The notes below the pieces were generated by a model that saw nothing but the letters and a program-made list of their open reading frames with translations, was not told the origin of the DNA and ran no database searches. A program made the position numbers and the translations under genes. Of a stretch of DNA of 64,000 nucleotides, positions 57,601 to 64,000 are shown piece by piece; within the stretch, counting starts at the first letter, position 1; each line of letters begins with the position of its first letter. Origin of the DNA: Petaurus breviceps papuanus (lineage: Eukaryota; Chordata; Mammalia; Diprotodontia; Petauridae); NCBI GenBank assembly GCA_028583685.1, contig JAMXIF010000015.1, forward strand, positions 60,115,330 to 60,179,329. Direction: 5' to 3'.

Positions 57601-59970
57601 AAAAAGTGACAACAGAAAACTATACCGAACAAGGTTAACCTGCTATACAAACGGATCAAAGTCCAAATCCATGTCATTTTCACCAGTATCCTGCTAAGAG
57701 GAGTAAAGGGACATATGTCTTCTAAATTGTTGACATCACTATATCCTTTCGATACCACTGATAGCAGTAATTTCCTTCAAATGTGGCAATGTAGGCATTT
57801 AATATTTGTTAAACTGAACTGAACTAGTAGAGCTCTGCTTACAATCTGAAGCTAATTAGTTTTCTCAGAATTTACATTTGATTGCAAACTGGTTTCATAA
57901 TATTGTAAAATAACTAAATTTTCTCTCAGTCTAATTTTAGGGGAAATAGTCGGCAGGGAACAAATTCCTTGAAAAATTGTTTATTTACAGAAATACAGAT
58001 TTGGTAGTTAATGGTAAATATTATCCCAATTGTTAGATATAGTTATAAAAAAGAAGACCTGGTAGTCAATGACATATCACAGACAAAATGGGAAGGCAAT
58101 AATTTTATACTGCAAAACTAATGTGGAAGTAACTGATGATGATGGAACAACTCAAAGAAATAACAGAAATGTTACTGGTAGAATTGAACCCCCAATTTTT
58201 TTTTTTAAAGCAATCGGGGTTAAGTAACTTGCTCAAGGTTACATGGCCAGGTGTTTCTAGGTGGGTGCTAAGTGTCTGAGCCCTGGATTCGATCTCCAGG
58301 TTTTCTCAACACTGAAGCCGGTGCTCTTACTCGCTGTGCTACCTGGCCGCCCGAACCCCAAATTTCTAATGAATAACTTGTAACTGTGTTAGTTTTTCTC
58401 TTGATTTTAAAGTTTCACTCTGAAAATACTGTAAATAATACTATCACATTTACTATGTTATTACAGATTATTATTTATCACATGTAGTGGGAAAGTTTTA
58501 TATGATGAAACTGTAGCCACAGATGGGTAGCAAAAATAATTTTTAAAAATTAAGTTTTAACAGAGCTTGCAATAACAAATTCTAAATAAATATTCTTGAA
58601 ATCAGTGTGTGGATGGCTACATGAAAGGTAATTTTTAGATATTCCAGAGATTAAAGTTTAATTATATACCTAAGAACCACAGCAAGTGACACCAGAGAGG
58701 TACAAAACTAATTGCACTGCACAAATATGGCATAAATTGTAGAACCATTAAACTCTAAGGACCACTTTATGAAATTCTATTCCAAGCCCCAAATGAAAAA
58801 CATCTTGTGTGAGGGCTCATTGGCAGACTCTATAAATTAAATGCCTTCTCTAATTCATTCTTTTACTACTGACTACCTACAGCACATCACAAACAACAAG
58901 GTATCAGGATAGCATCCCCAGCACTAGTGCTAAAAGATTGCAAGGAGAAGGAAAGTTAATCTTCCTTCAAAAACGGCCTCTCTGGGTAGGAGCTCTGCAC
59001 TGCAGTTTCCAGGAATGGACCTATTATATAAAGATTCTCCTGGCTCAGGGAAGTCAATCCAGCTCCCTTTACAGCTGACAGTAAAGCAGCATTTATCTTA
59101 TGAATGGGGAGAGGACGGGGAGACTGTCAATCCAGCCCCTTTTATATTAAGCAGGTCCTAGTAATGCAACTATGCCAAGGATATAGGAGACTTGTAACTA
59201 TTTAACACTGAAGTTGGGTAACCAAACGTGGCAGAGACAAGACAGAGGGATGGAGCGATGCAATGACACTTCCTACAAAAGGAGCGACCGGGCACAAGCA
59301 AACCTCCCTAGCAGTAGGACAATCGCCGACGCCACTCACCATGCCCACCGGCAGACTACCAAAGGGGCAGAGAGCTCGGAGGAGGAAGAGAGGCGGCTGC
59401 CTCCGGGCAAGGGAGATCGGTTTAGGAAATCAGAGGGATGAAGGCAGGGGGCAAGGGTGGGCAGGTGTAGCAGGGGTCACAAGCCGATCCCTGCAGGCCA
59501 GCGATCACCGAGGAAGCGCAGCATCTTCCAAAGAGGACGGGACCGCGCGGCTGGGGTGGGCCCCGGGTAGCTGCGCCGCCTCGTTCTCCAGCCGAAGGAA
59601 AGAGCTCGGCTCGAAGCACCCAACAAGCAGCCACGCCCCGGGAGGGAGGGAGCCCGTGGGAGCCCCTGGAGCTCAGGCCCTGCGCTCGGGGAGAGGGGGG
59701 AGGGGAGAGGTCTGAAGGAGCCGTACATGCCCACTCCTCCAGCCTCGCGGGCCCGCGGGGTGGGGCGGGGGGGGGGGGGGGGGGGGGGCGGTGCGGGCCT
59801 GGGTCACGGCCTCCGCTCACTTTCAGACCAAACCCCGGCTTCCTGAGAGCCTAAGCGAGCAGTGGCGGCGGACAAACCGCCGGCTGAAGCTTCAGCTGCC
59901 GGGCGGGACCCTCGCGCGCCCAGAGGCCGGCGGCTCTCTCTTATGCACACCCGTCACTCACCTCCACCAT
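33621..59970 (-). CDS. PLRG1: Pleiotropic regulator 1, WD40 spliceosome subunit (15 coding exons)
   Basis: PLRG1 is a nuclear subunit of the PRP19/CDC5L (NTC) complex, which stabilises the active spliceosome. I read 15 coding exons by eye. Together they give 1,551 coding bases, 516 residues plus stop; human PLRG1 is 514 as I recall. All introns are GT-AG and phases agree. Residues 1 to about 200 are the N-terminal region, including [24 protein letters not shown] and the [14 protein letters not shown] linker. Residues from about 203 form seven WD40 blades, several ending in WD ([39 protein letters not shown]). The tail is basic, ending KRKRF. The WD40 part is nearly identical to human, while the stretch at residues 126-175 is more divergent. 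No disabling change was seen, so the gene looks functional. Introns carry many repeats. The identification is secure; only the UTR ends are inferred. Confidence 0.97.
34267..34460 (-). CDS. PLRG1: PLRG1 exon 14 (residues 433-497, WD40 blades 6-7)
   Basis: Encodes [19 protein letters not shown], then [20 protein letters not shown], then KVYREDDSA. The donor is GTATGT. This is the longest coding exon and almost identical to human. Confidence 0.97.
35178..35317 (-). CDS. PLRG1: PLRG1 exon 13 (residues 386-433, WD40 blades 5-6)
   Basis: Encodes [19 protein letters not shown] and on to DGVLVSG, with donor GTAAAA. It follows a good pyrimidine-rich acceptor. Confidence 0.95.
36837..37136 (+). mobile_element. 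Dimeric family B SINE in PLRG1 intron 12
   Basis: Two head-to-tail copies (36,837-36,985 and 36,986-37,136), with only TTAGGGCC-type joining sequence and no poly-A between them. A single exact duplication AAAATGGTTGCTAAT (36,822-36,836 and 37,137-37,151) brackets the pair, so they probably inserted as one dimer. Confidence 0.8.
37602..37710 (-). CDS. PLRG1: PLRG1 exon 12 (residues 350-386, WD40 blades 4-5)
   Basis: Encodes [19 protein letters not shown] and on to VVLHPR, with donor GTAAGT. It ends in phase 2. Confidence 0.95.
38628..38791 (+). mobile_element. tRNA-derived SINE (family A) in PLRG1 intron 11
   Basis: GGGCATCTAGGTGGCAAAGTG to poly-A, with the B-box GAGTTCAAATCCAGCC. It is antisense to the host gene and lies 91 bases beyond the end of exon 11. 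Confidence 0.85.
38882..38984 (-). CDS. PLRG1: PLRG1 exon 11 (residues 316-350, WD40 blades 3-4)
   Basis: Encodes [19 protein letters not shown] and on to AAEPQIIT. The donor GTCTGG is the least typical of the gene (C at +3), but the reading frame and the match to human support it. Confidence 0.94.
39270..39371 (-). CDS. PLRG1: PLRG1 exon 10 (residues 282-315, WD40 blade 3)
   Basis: Encodes [19 protein letters not shown] and on to CSRDSTAR, with donor GTAAGT. The intron to exon 9 is only 105 bases. Confidence 0.95.
39477..39626 (-). CDS. PLRG1: PLRG1 exon 9 (residues 232-281, WD40 blades 1-2)
   Basis: Encodes [19 protein letters not shown] and on to CWDLEYNK, with donor GTAAAT. It closes blade 1 with IWD and carries blade 2 (GH to CWD). 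Confidence 0.95.
40389..40481 (-). CDS. PLRG1: PLRG1 exon 8 (residues 201-231, WD40 blade 1)
   Basis: Encodes [19 protein letters not shown] and on to SADRTIK, with donor GTAAAC. It is a phase 0 exon starting the propeller, with the blade's GH and D positions present. Confidence 0.95.
40801..41120 (-). mobile_element. Two adjacent family A SINEs in PLRG1 intron 7
   Basis: Copies at 40,801-40,949 and about 40,970-41,120, both on the minus strand, separated by about 20 bases. ACAAAGTTTTTTTT lies outside both ends (40,787-40,800 and 41,121-41,134), suggesting a linked insertion. Confidence 0.75.
41280..41440 (+). mobile_element. tRNA-derived SINE (family A) in PLRG1 intron 7
   Basis: GAGCAGCTAGGTAGCACAGTG, then AACCCCAACTATCTTGCCTTCC, ending in an A-rich tail. 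Confidence 0.8.
41540..41790 (-). mobile_element. SINE with RTE-like tail in PLRG1 intron 7
   Basis: GTTCTTCAGTCATTTCAGTT, then CTGTGACCCCATTTGTAG, then CTCTATCTACCACACTACATAGC. It ends about 130 bases from the exon 7 donor. Confidence 0.75.
41922..42023 (-). CDS. PLRG1: PLRG1 exon 7 (residues 167-200)
   Basis: Encodes [19 protein letters not shown] followed by [15 protein letters not shown]. The donor is GTGAGT. The acceptor has a weak pyrimidine tract. This conserved linker leads into the WD40 propeller. Confidence 0.94.
42090..42290 (+). repeat. MIR-like SINE in PLRG1 intron 6
   Basis: Contains TTGGCAAATTATTTCTCC and ATTTCCTCATTTTGGGC, the old MIR layout, about 65 bases upstream of the exon 7 acceptor. 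Confidence 0.55.
43187..43333. mobile_element. hAT-like MITE in PLRG1 intron 6
   Basis: Near-palindromic: CAGTGGGGAACCTAAGGCC and GGCCACATGTGGCCCTC at the left, GGGCCACATGTGGCCTGG and ATTCCCCATCTCCG at the right. GTCTAAAC and GTCTAAAA lie outside as a likely 8-base target duplication. Confidence 0.65.
43575..43700 (+). repeat. MIR-like SINE in PLRG1 intron 6
   Basis: GGATAATGAGCCAGCTTTGGG and GGGTGACTCTGGGAAAAGC fit a degraded tRNA-SINE/MIR head and core. Confidence 0.5.
44270..44640 (+). mobile_element. CR1/L3-like LINE fragment in PLRG1 intron 6
   Basis: TTTAGGAAGGACAAGAATAAACTGG, then AGAGGAAAACCAGGATACC, then GAATATCTGAAGGACTGTCC. Same family as around the ERV. It ends about 110 bases from the exon 6 donor. 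Confidence 0.6.
44750..44840 (-). CDS. PLRG1: PLRG1 exon 6 (residues 136-166)
   Basis: Encodes [19 protein letters not shown] and on to QPPGLAM, with donor GTAAGT. This linker is the most divergent part compared with human, which has DANRTAPSGSEYRHPGAS at the same place. Confidence 0.92.
45171..48457 (-). mobile_element. HAL1 element, copy D, in PLRG1 intron 5
   Basis: Minus strand, the same sense as PLRG1. The 3' end is the poly-T at 45,171-45,178 next to the complement of AATAAAGCATTTG. ORF1 parts include [17 protein letters not shown] at about 47,763, with the coiled coil and RRM-like part down to about 46,780. The 5' end is near 48,457 (complement of GGGGTGGAGACAAGATGATGG). A solo LTR is inserted at 45,954-46,483. 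No clear target-site duplication was found. Confidence 0.82.
45954..46483 (+). repeat. Solo LTR of a second family inside HAL1 copy D
   Basis: A 530-base insert interrupts HAL1 copy D at a site intact in the other copies, with AGTAT on both sides (45,949-45,953 and 46,484-46,488). An AATAAA lies near 46,423, close to its 3' end. About four tandem units of 31 bases (GAATAATACTGAGAATGCTTTG type) lie at 46,170-46,300. It is unlike the LTR at 2,667. It is younger than HAL1 copy D. Confidence 0.75.
48576..48700 (+). repeat. MIR-like SINE next to PLRG1 exon 5
   Basis: GGTACACTGGACAGAGGGATGG, then CTCGGTAATCCTCAGATAAGTC. The repeat ends about 20 bases from the exon 5 donor, so it forms part of the intron's start. 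Confidence 0.5.
48721..48814 (-). CDS. PLRG1: PLRG1 exon 5 (residues 105-136)
   Basis: Encodes [19 protein letters not shown] and on to PPSQS, with donor GTATGA. An old MIR-like SINE lies just past the donor at about 48,580-48,700. Confidence 0.94.
49240..50380 (+). mobile_element. L2 LINE fragment in PLRG1 intron 4
   Basis: AACTCAAAATGTCTAAAGCAAAAC, then CTCACTCTAGTTCAGGCTCTCATC, then CCCAGCACCTAGCACACAGTAGATG near the 3' end. It is antisense to PLRG1 and interrupted by a SINE at 49,503-49,662. Confidence 0.75.
49503..49662 (-). mobile_element. tRNA-derived SINE (family B) in PLRG1 intron 4
   Basis: Complement of GGGGCGGCCAGGTGGCTCAGCG at 49,662, with a poly-T of 14 at its left end. It splits an L2 fragment. 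Confidence 0.85.
50895..51055. repeat. MIR-like remnant in PLRG1 intron 4
   Basis: CATTTCACAGCTGAAGAAACAG and CAGGATCTGAATCCAATTC match the conserved MIR layout. Confidence 0.55.
51840..51985 (+). mobile_element. L2 3' end in PLRG1 intron 4
   Basis: TGTGAACTCCTTGAGAGCA, then CAACACAGTGCTTTGCACATAGC. The L2 tail is recognisable; the rest has decayed. Confidence 0.6.
52533..52586 (-). CDS. PLRG1: PLRG1 exon 4 (residues 87-105)
   Basis: A 54-base exon encoding [17 protein letters not shown], with donor GTGAGT. It enters and leaves in phase 1. Confidence 0.94.
53236..53378 (-). CDS. PLRG1: PLRG1 exon 3 (residues 39-87)
   Basis: Encodes [20 protein letters not shown] and on to HKQYPANQ. The acceptor is AG and the donor GTTAGT. 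Conservative differences from human are visible in the middle ([19 protein letters not shown]). Confidence 0.95.
53966..54127 (-). mobile_element. tRNA-derived SINE (family A) in PLRG1 intron 2
   Basis: Complement of GGCTAGGTGGCATGCAGTGA, with AGTGACTTGCCCAAGGTCAC and a poly-T tail end at about 53,970. On the PLRG1 sense strand it is in the forward direction. Confidence 0.85.
54441..54784. repeat. Local duplication, copy 1 (blocks A-B-C), PLRG1 intron 2
   Basis: Block A 54,441-54,574, block B 54,594-54,668, block C 54,701-54,784. Each block recurs with high identity at 56,237-56,553 in the order B-A-C. It includes MIR- and L2-derived sequence. Confidence 0.85.
55762..55868 (-). CDS. PLRG1: PLRG1 exon 2 (residues 4-39)
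   Basis: Encodes [19 protein letters not shown] and on to LDEE, between an AG acceptor and the donor GTAACT. It ends in phase 2. The exon is flanked on both sides by copies of a local duplication (54,441-54,784 and 56,237-56,553). Confidence 0.95.
56237..56553. repeat. Local duplication, copy 2 (blocks B-A-C), PLRG1 intron 1
   Basis: Block B 56,237-56,311, block A 56,311-56,442, block C 56,471-56,553. The same three blocks as in intron 2, on the other side of exon 2, with the first two swapped. Confidence 0.85.
56945..57112 (-). mobile_element. Old L1/HAL1-type 3' end fragment in PLRG1 intron 1
   Basis: ATTTCCCCCAATTATATGTAG and AAGCAATCAGATACAGGTTTTACATG resemble the 3'UTR complement of the HAL1 and L1 copies in the window. 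Short and degraded. Confidence 0.5.
57330..57580 (+). repeat. MIR-like SINE in PLRG1 intron 1
   Basis: CTTACTGCCTGTGTGATGTTG, GGTTCCTCACTGATAAAATG and TTATAGGGTTATGGTGAGCATC are in the classic MIR order. Confidence 0.65.
58198..58353 (-). mobile_element. tRNA-derived SINE (family B) in PLRG1 intron 1
   Basis: Complement of GGGCGGCCAGGTAGCACAGC at 58,353, with a poly-T end at 58,198. GAACCCCCAA and GAACCCCAAA flank it as a likely target duplication. Confidence 0.85.
58354..59279. other. PLRG1: PLRG1 intron 1 between SINE and CpG island
   Basis: AT-rich unique intron sequence. No repeat, exon or RNA gene recognised. Confidence 0.5.
59767..59788. repeat. (G)22 homopolymer in the CpG island
   Basis: An uninterrupted run of 22 G on the plus strand (C on the PLRG1 sense strand), within the first 200 bases of intron 1. 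It could form a G-quadruplex, and its true length in the genome is doubtful because such runs are often miscounted. Confidence 0.9.
59962..59970 (-). CDS. PLRG1: PLRG1 coding exon 1 (residues 1-3)
   Basis: Only Met-Val-Glu is encoded before the donor GTGAGT. The ATG lies inside the CpG island. The same very short first coding segment precedes EVQKHSVHT in the human protein. Intron 1 is the longest intron, about 4.1 kb. Confidence 0.9.
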
Positions 59971-60329
59971 GACGCCGACCACGCGGCCCGCCCGCGAACT
60001 GAGAACGAAACAACCGAAGTCCAGCTAGAGCTCCCGCCACCACAGCTAGGCAGCTGCTTCCGGAGTCCGGAGGCGCCGGCGCCGGAGGTGACGCAAGGGA
60101 AGCGCATGCCCAGTGAGTGGCGAGGTGGTGCTTGCTGCGCTTGTGAGGGGTCTGAGGCGGCTGTGGGATGTGAAGCGCTTCCAAAGTTGTCTACTATCAG
60201 GCTTTTGGAGGAAACCACAGGCTTAATGGTGGCTGCAGCTAATGGACTATGCATTTTCCTTAGAGGCATTAGAGTTTCCTGGATAGACAGCGGGGCTTGC
60301 AGACCAGAAATCCTAGCTCTGAATATTGT

Positions 60330-60960
60330 TTCTGAGAACTCTCACTCTGAGCCTCAGTTTCCTCATCTGTAAAACGGGGGGATTGGAATAGATGGCCTCT
60401 AAGGTCCCTTCCAGCTCCGGTATACGATCCTATGAAACCCACCTCAGACTTGCTAACTTCTAACTTTCTAATACCTTTCTGGTCATATACCCTGCTCCCT
60501 GCCATGTACTCTGCAATCCAGTGGTATTTTTATATATTGGATTTCTTGCTGTTTGTTCCTCTATCAAGACATACCATCTCCCAACTCCAGATATTTCCAC
60601 TGACTCTTCCCCCATTACTGGAATTCTCAAACACAGTCTGTGACACTAGTTAGAAATTTACTAGCTGTGTGACTGTGTGCAAGTGCCCACCCAACTGAGA
60701 GTCAGCTTCATCATCAGTAAACAAAAATATTAATGCTTGCACCATTGAACTCACAGGATCATGAGGAAAGCAGCCTAAAATACTGTACCAGTGCAGTGTA
60801 ACATTTAACTAAAGGTAACATGGAGCAGTGGAAAGAATGTTAAATTAAGGCAGAGGCTGACAGTACAAATCCTGTCTCACTACTTGTATCTGACCCTGGA
60901 TTAGACAAGATGGTCTCTGAGGTGACTTTTACTCCTAGGTCTATGATCTTATAATCCTGT
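60330..60960 (+). repeat. MIR-like and L2 remnants upstream of PLRG1
   Basis: MIR-like at 60,330-60,440 (CCTCAGTTTCCTCATCTGTAA), L2-like at 60,440-60,655, and MIR-like at 60,640-60,790 and 60,815-60,960. All are old and degraded. Confidence 0.6.
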
Positions 60961-61124
60961 GAATAAAAATATAAACACGACAATAATATGTACTATTTAA
61001 TATGTCATTTGTCCTTTGAGATATTTTTATCTTTAACCAGTGGTAATTAAGTAGGGTTGGTTATGGGCCCATACCTATTAGGAATGGGGTTGAAGTGCAT
61101 TGGGTTTAAAGTACTGCCCTAAAG

Positions 61125-61660
61125 AATCTATATATTTGAAAATATTTATAGCAGCTTTCTTTGTGGGGAAATTGAGGGAATGCCCATCAACTAGGGAATG
61201 GTTAAACAAATTGCGGTATATGATTGTGATGAAACACTACTGTGCTAAAATAAATAATGAGCTGATTTGTTTTAAAAGAACATAGAAGGCTTGCATGAAA
61301 TATTGAAGAATGAAATAAGCTGAACCAGAAGAACATTGTATATAGTAACAGCAATATTATTCGAAAAACAATTGTAATGATTAAGTTATTCTGAGCATTA
61401 TAAATACCCAAAGCAACTACAAAAGACCTGTAAAGGAAGATGCTATCCACCTACAGAGAAAGAACTGATAATATATTAAGATATGAAGTCATAATTAATA
61501 TCTTAATCTGAGTTGATTGGTACATCTAACCAACCCTCTGTGTTTGTGGGTGTGTATATATGAAACAGACAAAAAGGAAACAGAGGAGGTAATAGAATAT
61601 ATATAAAATCATGGTTTGGTCCTCTTAAGAAGTATCAGGAATGCTAATGCTCAGAATGAG
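61125..61660 (+). mobile_element. L1 3' end fragment
   Basis: AGCAGCTTTCTTTGTGGGG, TGCCCATCAACTAGGGAATGG, GGTATATGATTGTGATGAAAC and AGAACATTGTATATAGTAAC match the ORF2 C-terminal and 3' region, seen in reverse at 13,500-13,720 in the full L1. Old copy. Confidence 0.7.
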
Positions 61661-61984
61661 CTAATGTCTGATGAGGAAAGATAAATAAAAAGTTTGGCAA
61701 ACTTTATTGGAGCAAAGAGAGAGAACCAAAGAAGAAATTGGACTGTTACTTGGGGAAAACAAGATAATGATAACTTATAATACAGCTGTCCAATGCTTGT
61801 TTTGCTTCTGTTTTCTCTGTCATGAATAATCTTTGGAGTTGGAAAGGATGACAAAGATAAGGAGGGAGCTGACAAGGAAAAAAAAACTAACCAACCTTGA
61901 TGAATACAAGTCACCTACCTCATATGGAAAATATCTAAGTGTATACAGTGCATAGTCTGGGATTACTCTCAACACCCACTATTA

Positions 61985-62100
61985 CTATAGCTATCTTTGC
62001 TAATATAATGGGTATGAGGTAGAACATCAGTTCGTTTAATTTGCATTTCACTAATTAATAGTGATTTGGAGCATTTTTCACATGATTGTTGAGATCTTGG
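61985..62100 (-). mobile_element. L1 ORF2 fragment
   Basis: CAGTTCGTTTAATTTGCATTTC and AATAGTGATTTGGAGCATTTTTC correspond to 13,970-14,035 in the full-length L1, in the same orientation. Confidence 0.6.
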
Positions 62101-62479
62101 ATTTCAGGTAGAAAATAGTCTGTAAACAAGTCTGATTTTGATTCCCGTCAAAAGTTATAGAACAGCAAGGGGTGGTTGGTGAAAAGGACATAGTAAATCA
62201 CAAAGAATAACCTCATTAAGAAGAGATCTTGACAGACTAAACATTTTAATTTAAACAAGTTTACTGAATTCATAAGTCAGGGGAATGCTATAGTAGAGCT
62301 TAACTAGATTTTTTTAAAAGAAGTTGAGCATATTTTATGCCATTCTTGTGGAAAAGAGGGGGAAATACTAGACAATATCAAGATTAGGTATATTTGGAAC
62401 CAACTGAACAACCAGACCTGAAGCACAGTCCTTGTTAGTTAGTCATGTCAGCTTGGAAGGAAGTAACCAGTGGAAGGCC

Positions 62480-62710
62480 TGGAGGATTGTCATCTGATCC
62501 TGCCTCATGGATGATTTTTATCAGTGACTTGGATAAAGGTAGAAACGGCATAATTAGCAAATTTGTAGATAACACAAAGCTAACAGCAATAGCTTAGATA
62601 CTGAATGACAGACTTAAAATTCAGAAAAGTTTTGATAGTCTAAAACATTGGGTTAAATATCATGAAAAGAAACTGATGAGCTGGCCATTTGTTCAAATGC
62701 AAAATGTACA
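62480..62710 (+). mobile_element. CR1/L3-like LINE fragment
   Basis: TTTATCAGTGACTTGGATAAAGG, AAATTTGTAGATAACACAAAGC and CTAAAACATTGGGTTAAATATC parallel the RT region at 6,330-6,480. Confidence 0.65.
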
Positions 62711-63289
62711 CTTGCCAAAAATACTTTTATGGAGAACTCACTTAGGGCAAGTGTTCACATGGTGGTAGGAAGAAGCTATACCAGGACACTCTCAAGGTCC
62801 CTCTCAAGAACTGTAGAATTGATTGTGTGACATGGGAGGCACTGGCACAAGACTCTCAATGTGGCATGCCCACGTCTGAGAAAGTGCTGTACTTTATGGG
62901 TTTAAGTGAGACAGGGCTATGCAAAGTCACCAGATTCACTCTCTTCTTCAAAACCATCTGGGTCCAGTAGCAAGATTTAGAGCAGCACAACTGGAGATGC
63001 CTCCCACTTTTCCCTGCCTCCCCACCCCTACCCCAGCCTGATATTCTGGGATCCCAAACCAAATCACATCTTTATTTTTACTAACCTCTATGTAATATTT
63101 AGCATTTACTTCAATTATTAATTTTTTTAAATTAAATCACTATTCTGAAGAGGAGTCTATAAGTTTTTCATCAGAATGCGAAAAGAATCCATAACACAAA
63201 ATAAGTTAAGAATCTCTGGTTTAACCTAACCTTTGAATATTTTTATACCTCATACTGCTTTTTAAATTTCCTTGGCACAATATTTCATC
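62711..63289. other. Intergenic upstream of PLRG1, nothing recognised
   Basis: No exon or clear repeat seen. Short chance open frames only. Confidence 0.4.
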
Positions 63290-63745
63290 CTACCAACTTA
63301 TCTTCAGCCAGGAATTCCTGCCCTGAAATTCTTACTGATACAGGATAGCTGATAAGATAAAATATAAATTCCTTGCCATGGCATTTAAGGCCCTCTGTGA
63401 GCTTTCTTTTCTTAGCTCATGTTACTTTATATGGTTTGTATTCCAGTCAAATTGTGCTATTATCTGTTTCCCCAACTTTTATTATTTTTAGTGTTGCTTT
63501 CCCTTTGATCCAAAATTGTTTTGCTCCTCAGTCCTATGGAGTACTTTAAAATTCATGTTTTTAAATTAGGTGGTGGGGCCTGACCATGAGCATGGGAAGA
63601 GGAATTAGGTACCTTGTGTTCTGCACCCAATATGGCCACTTAATAGCAAAGTACTTGACCCTTTGGCCTCAGACTCTTCACTTATCAATATAAGAGTTAG
63701 ACCATATGACCTCTAAGGTTTCTCACAGTTCAATAATTCTGCAAA
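63290..63745 (+). repeat. L2-like and MIR-like remnants
   Basis: L2-like at 63,290-63,555 (AAATTCCTTGCCATGGCATTTAAGGCC) and MIR-like at 63,590-63,745 (TTGGCCTCAGACTCTTCAC, GACCATATGACCTCTAAGG). Confidence 0.5.
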
Positions 63746-64000
63746 TAATAAAATGACAGAATTTAAAATTTCTCCCACATCTTGCATTCCATTTGATGCT
63801 CTTTTAAAAAAGAAAATATAAATATTTTCCTGCTAAATGACACAAGATGAAATTATGGTAAATTGCATTGAGAAAAGGATATTCAATTAAGAATTAAATG
63901 CCTCACATTTTCTGAGGGTAGATCACAGTGACAATCTAATGTATGTAATAGTTTTCTCATTTAATATGGTGTTTCCAGGTGCTTAATGAAAAGTCATTAG

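Larger units (their letters stand above)
59280..60130 (-). promoter_or_regulatory. PLRG1: CpG island and promoter of PLRG1
   Basis: The sequence is GC-rich and dense in CG dinucleotides, unlike the AT-rich surroundings, and contains the PLRG1 start codon at 59,970. No TATA box is visible, as is usual for housekeeping genes. Upstream of the ATG are an ETS-like site (CCGGAAG on the minus strand, about 60,057-60,064) and a CRE-like TGACGCAA (60,089-60,096). The transcription start is probably between 59,985 and 60,090. A 22-base G run at 59,767-59,788 lies in the first part of intron 1. Confidence 0.8.

Noticed and set aside
59214-60372. Open frames of up to 193 residues in the CpG island
   Set aside because: No family motif; they run through promoter and first-exon sequence of PLRG1 and reflect GC content.
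60400-64000. First exons of a fibrinogen gene (FGB), expected on this side of PLRG1
   Set aside because: No signal-peptide exon or fibrinogen coding motif could be read; the cluster probably starts beyond the window.

Overview
The window looks like nuclear DNA of a marsupial; the species was not determined. Three signs point there: many tRNA-derived SINEs of marsupial type, half-L1 (HAL1) and L1 elements, and an intact host gene (PLRG1) that is close to the human protein but clearly not eutherian in its linker region. The DNA is AT-rich, intron-rich and about half recognisable repeats.

Positions 1-33,460 are intergenic and almost entirely nested repeats. They hold SINEs, L2 and CR1/L3 LINE fragments, and a solo LTR at 2,667-3,161. 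A fossil endogenous retrovirus (7,146-20,173) carries the same LTR family. It sits in an older CR1/L3 LINE and was itself hit by a HAL1 (7,844-10,626) and by a full-length L1 on the minus strand (13,101-19,121). From about 20,490 to 29,520 an L2 fragment was broken by a HAL1 with a 5' inversion (21,183-23,681) and by another HAL1 (23,742-29,292). Inside the latter lies a processed copy of PPP1R3F mRNA (26,138-28,795) with poly-A and a 15-base target-site duplication. A 10-base run of N in an (AT)n tract (19,753-19,762) is an assembly gap.

Positions 33,465 to about 60,090 hold the one intact host gene, PLRG1, on the minus strand. All 15 coding exons could be read directly. Every intron has GT-AG ends and the phases agree, giving a predicted protein of 516 residues. 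PLRG1 is a seven-blade WD40 subunit of the PRP19/CDC5L spliceosome complex. The start codon lies in a CpG island at 59,280-60,130. The introns carry SINEs, MIRs, L2, a fourth HAL1 (45,171-48,457) holding a second solo LTR, and a local duplication whose blocks are in swapped order on the two sides of exon 2.

Positions 60,130-64,000, upstream of PLRG1, hold old MIR, L2, L1 and CR1/L3 pieces and no recognised exon. In human the fibrinogen cluster lies on this side of PLRG1, but none of it is visible here.

No wholly new system was found. The most notable feature is four copies of an ORF1-only L1 derivative within 41 kb, together with an L1 whose ORF1 is clearly related and a gene retrocopy bearing the marks of L1-type retrotransposition.
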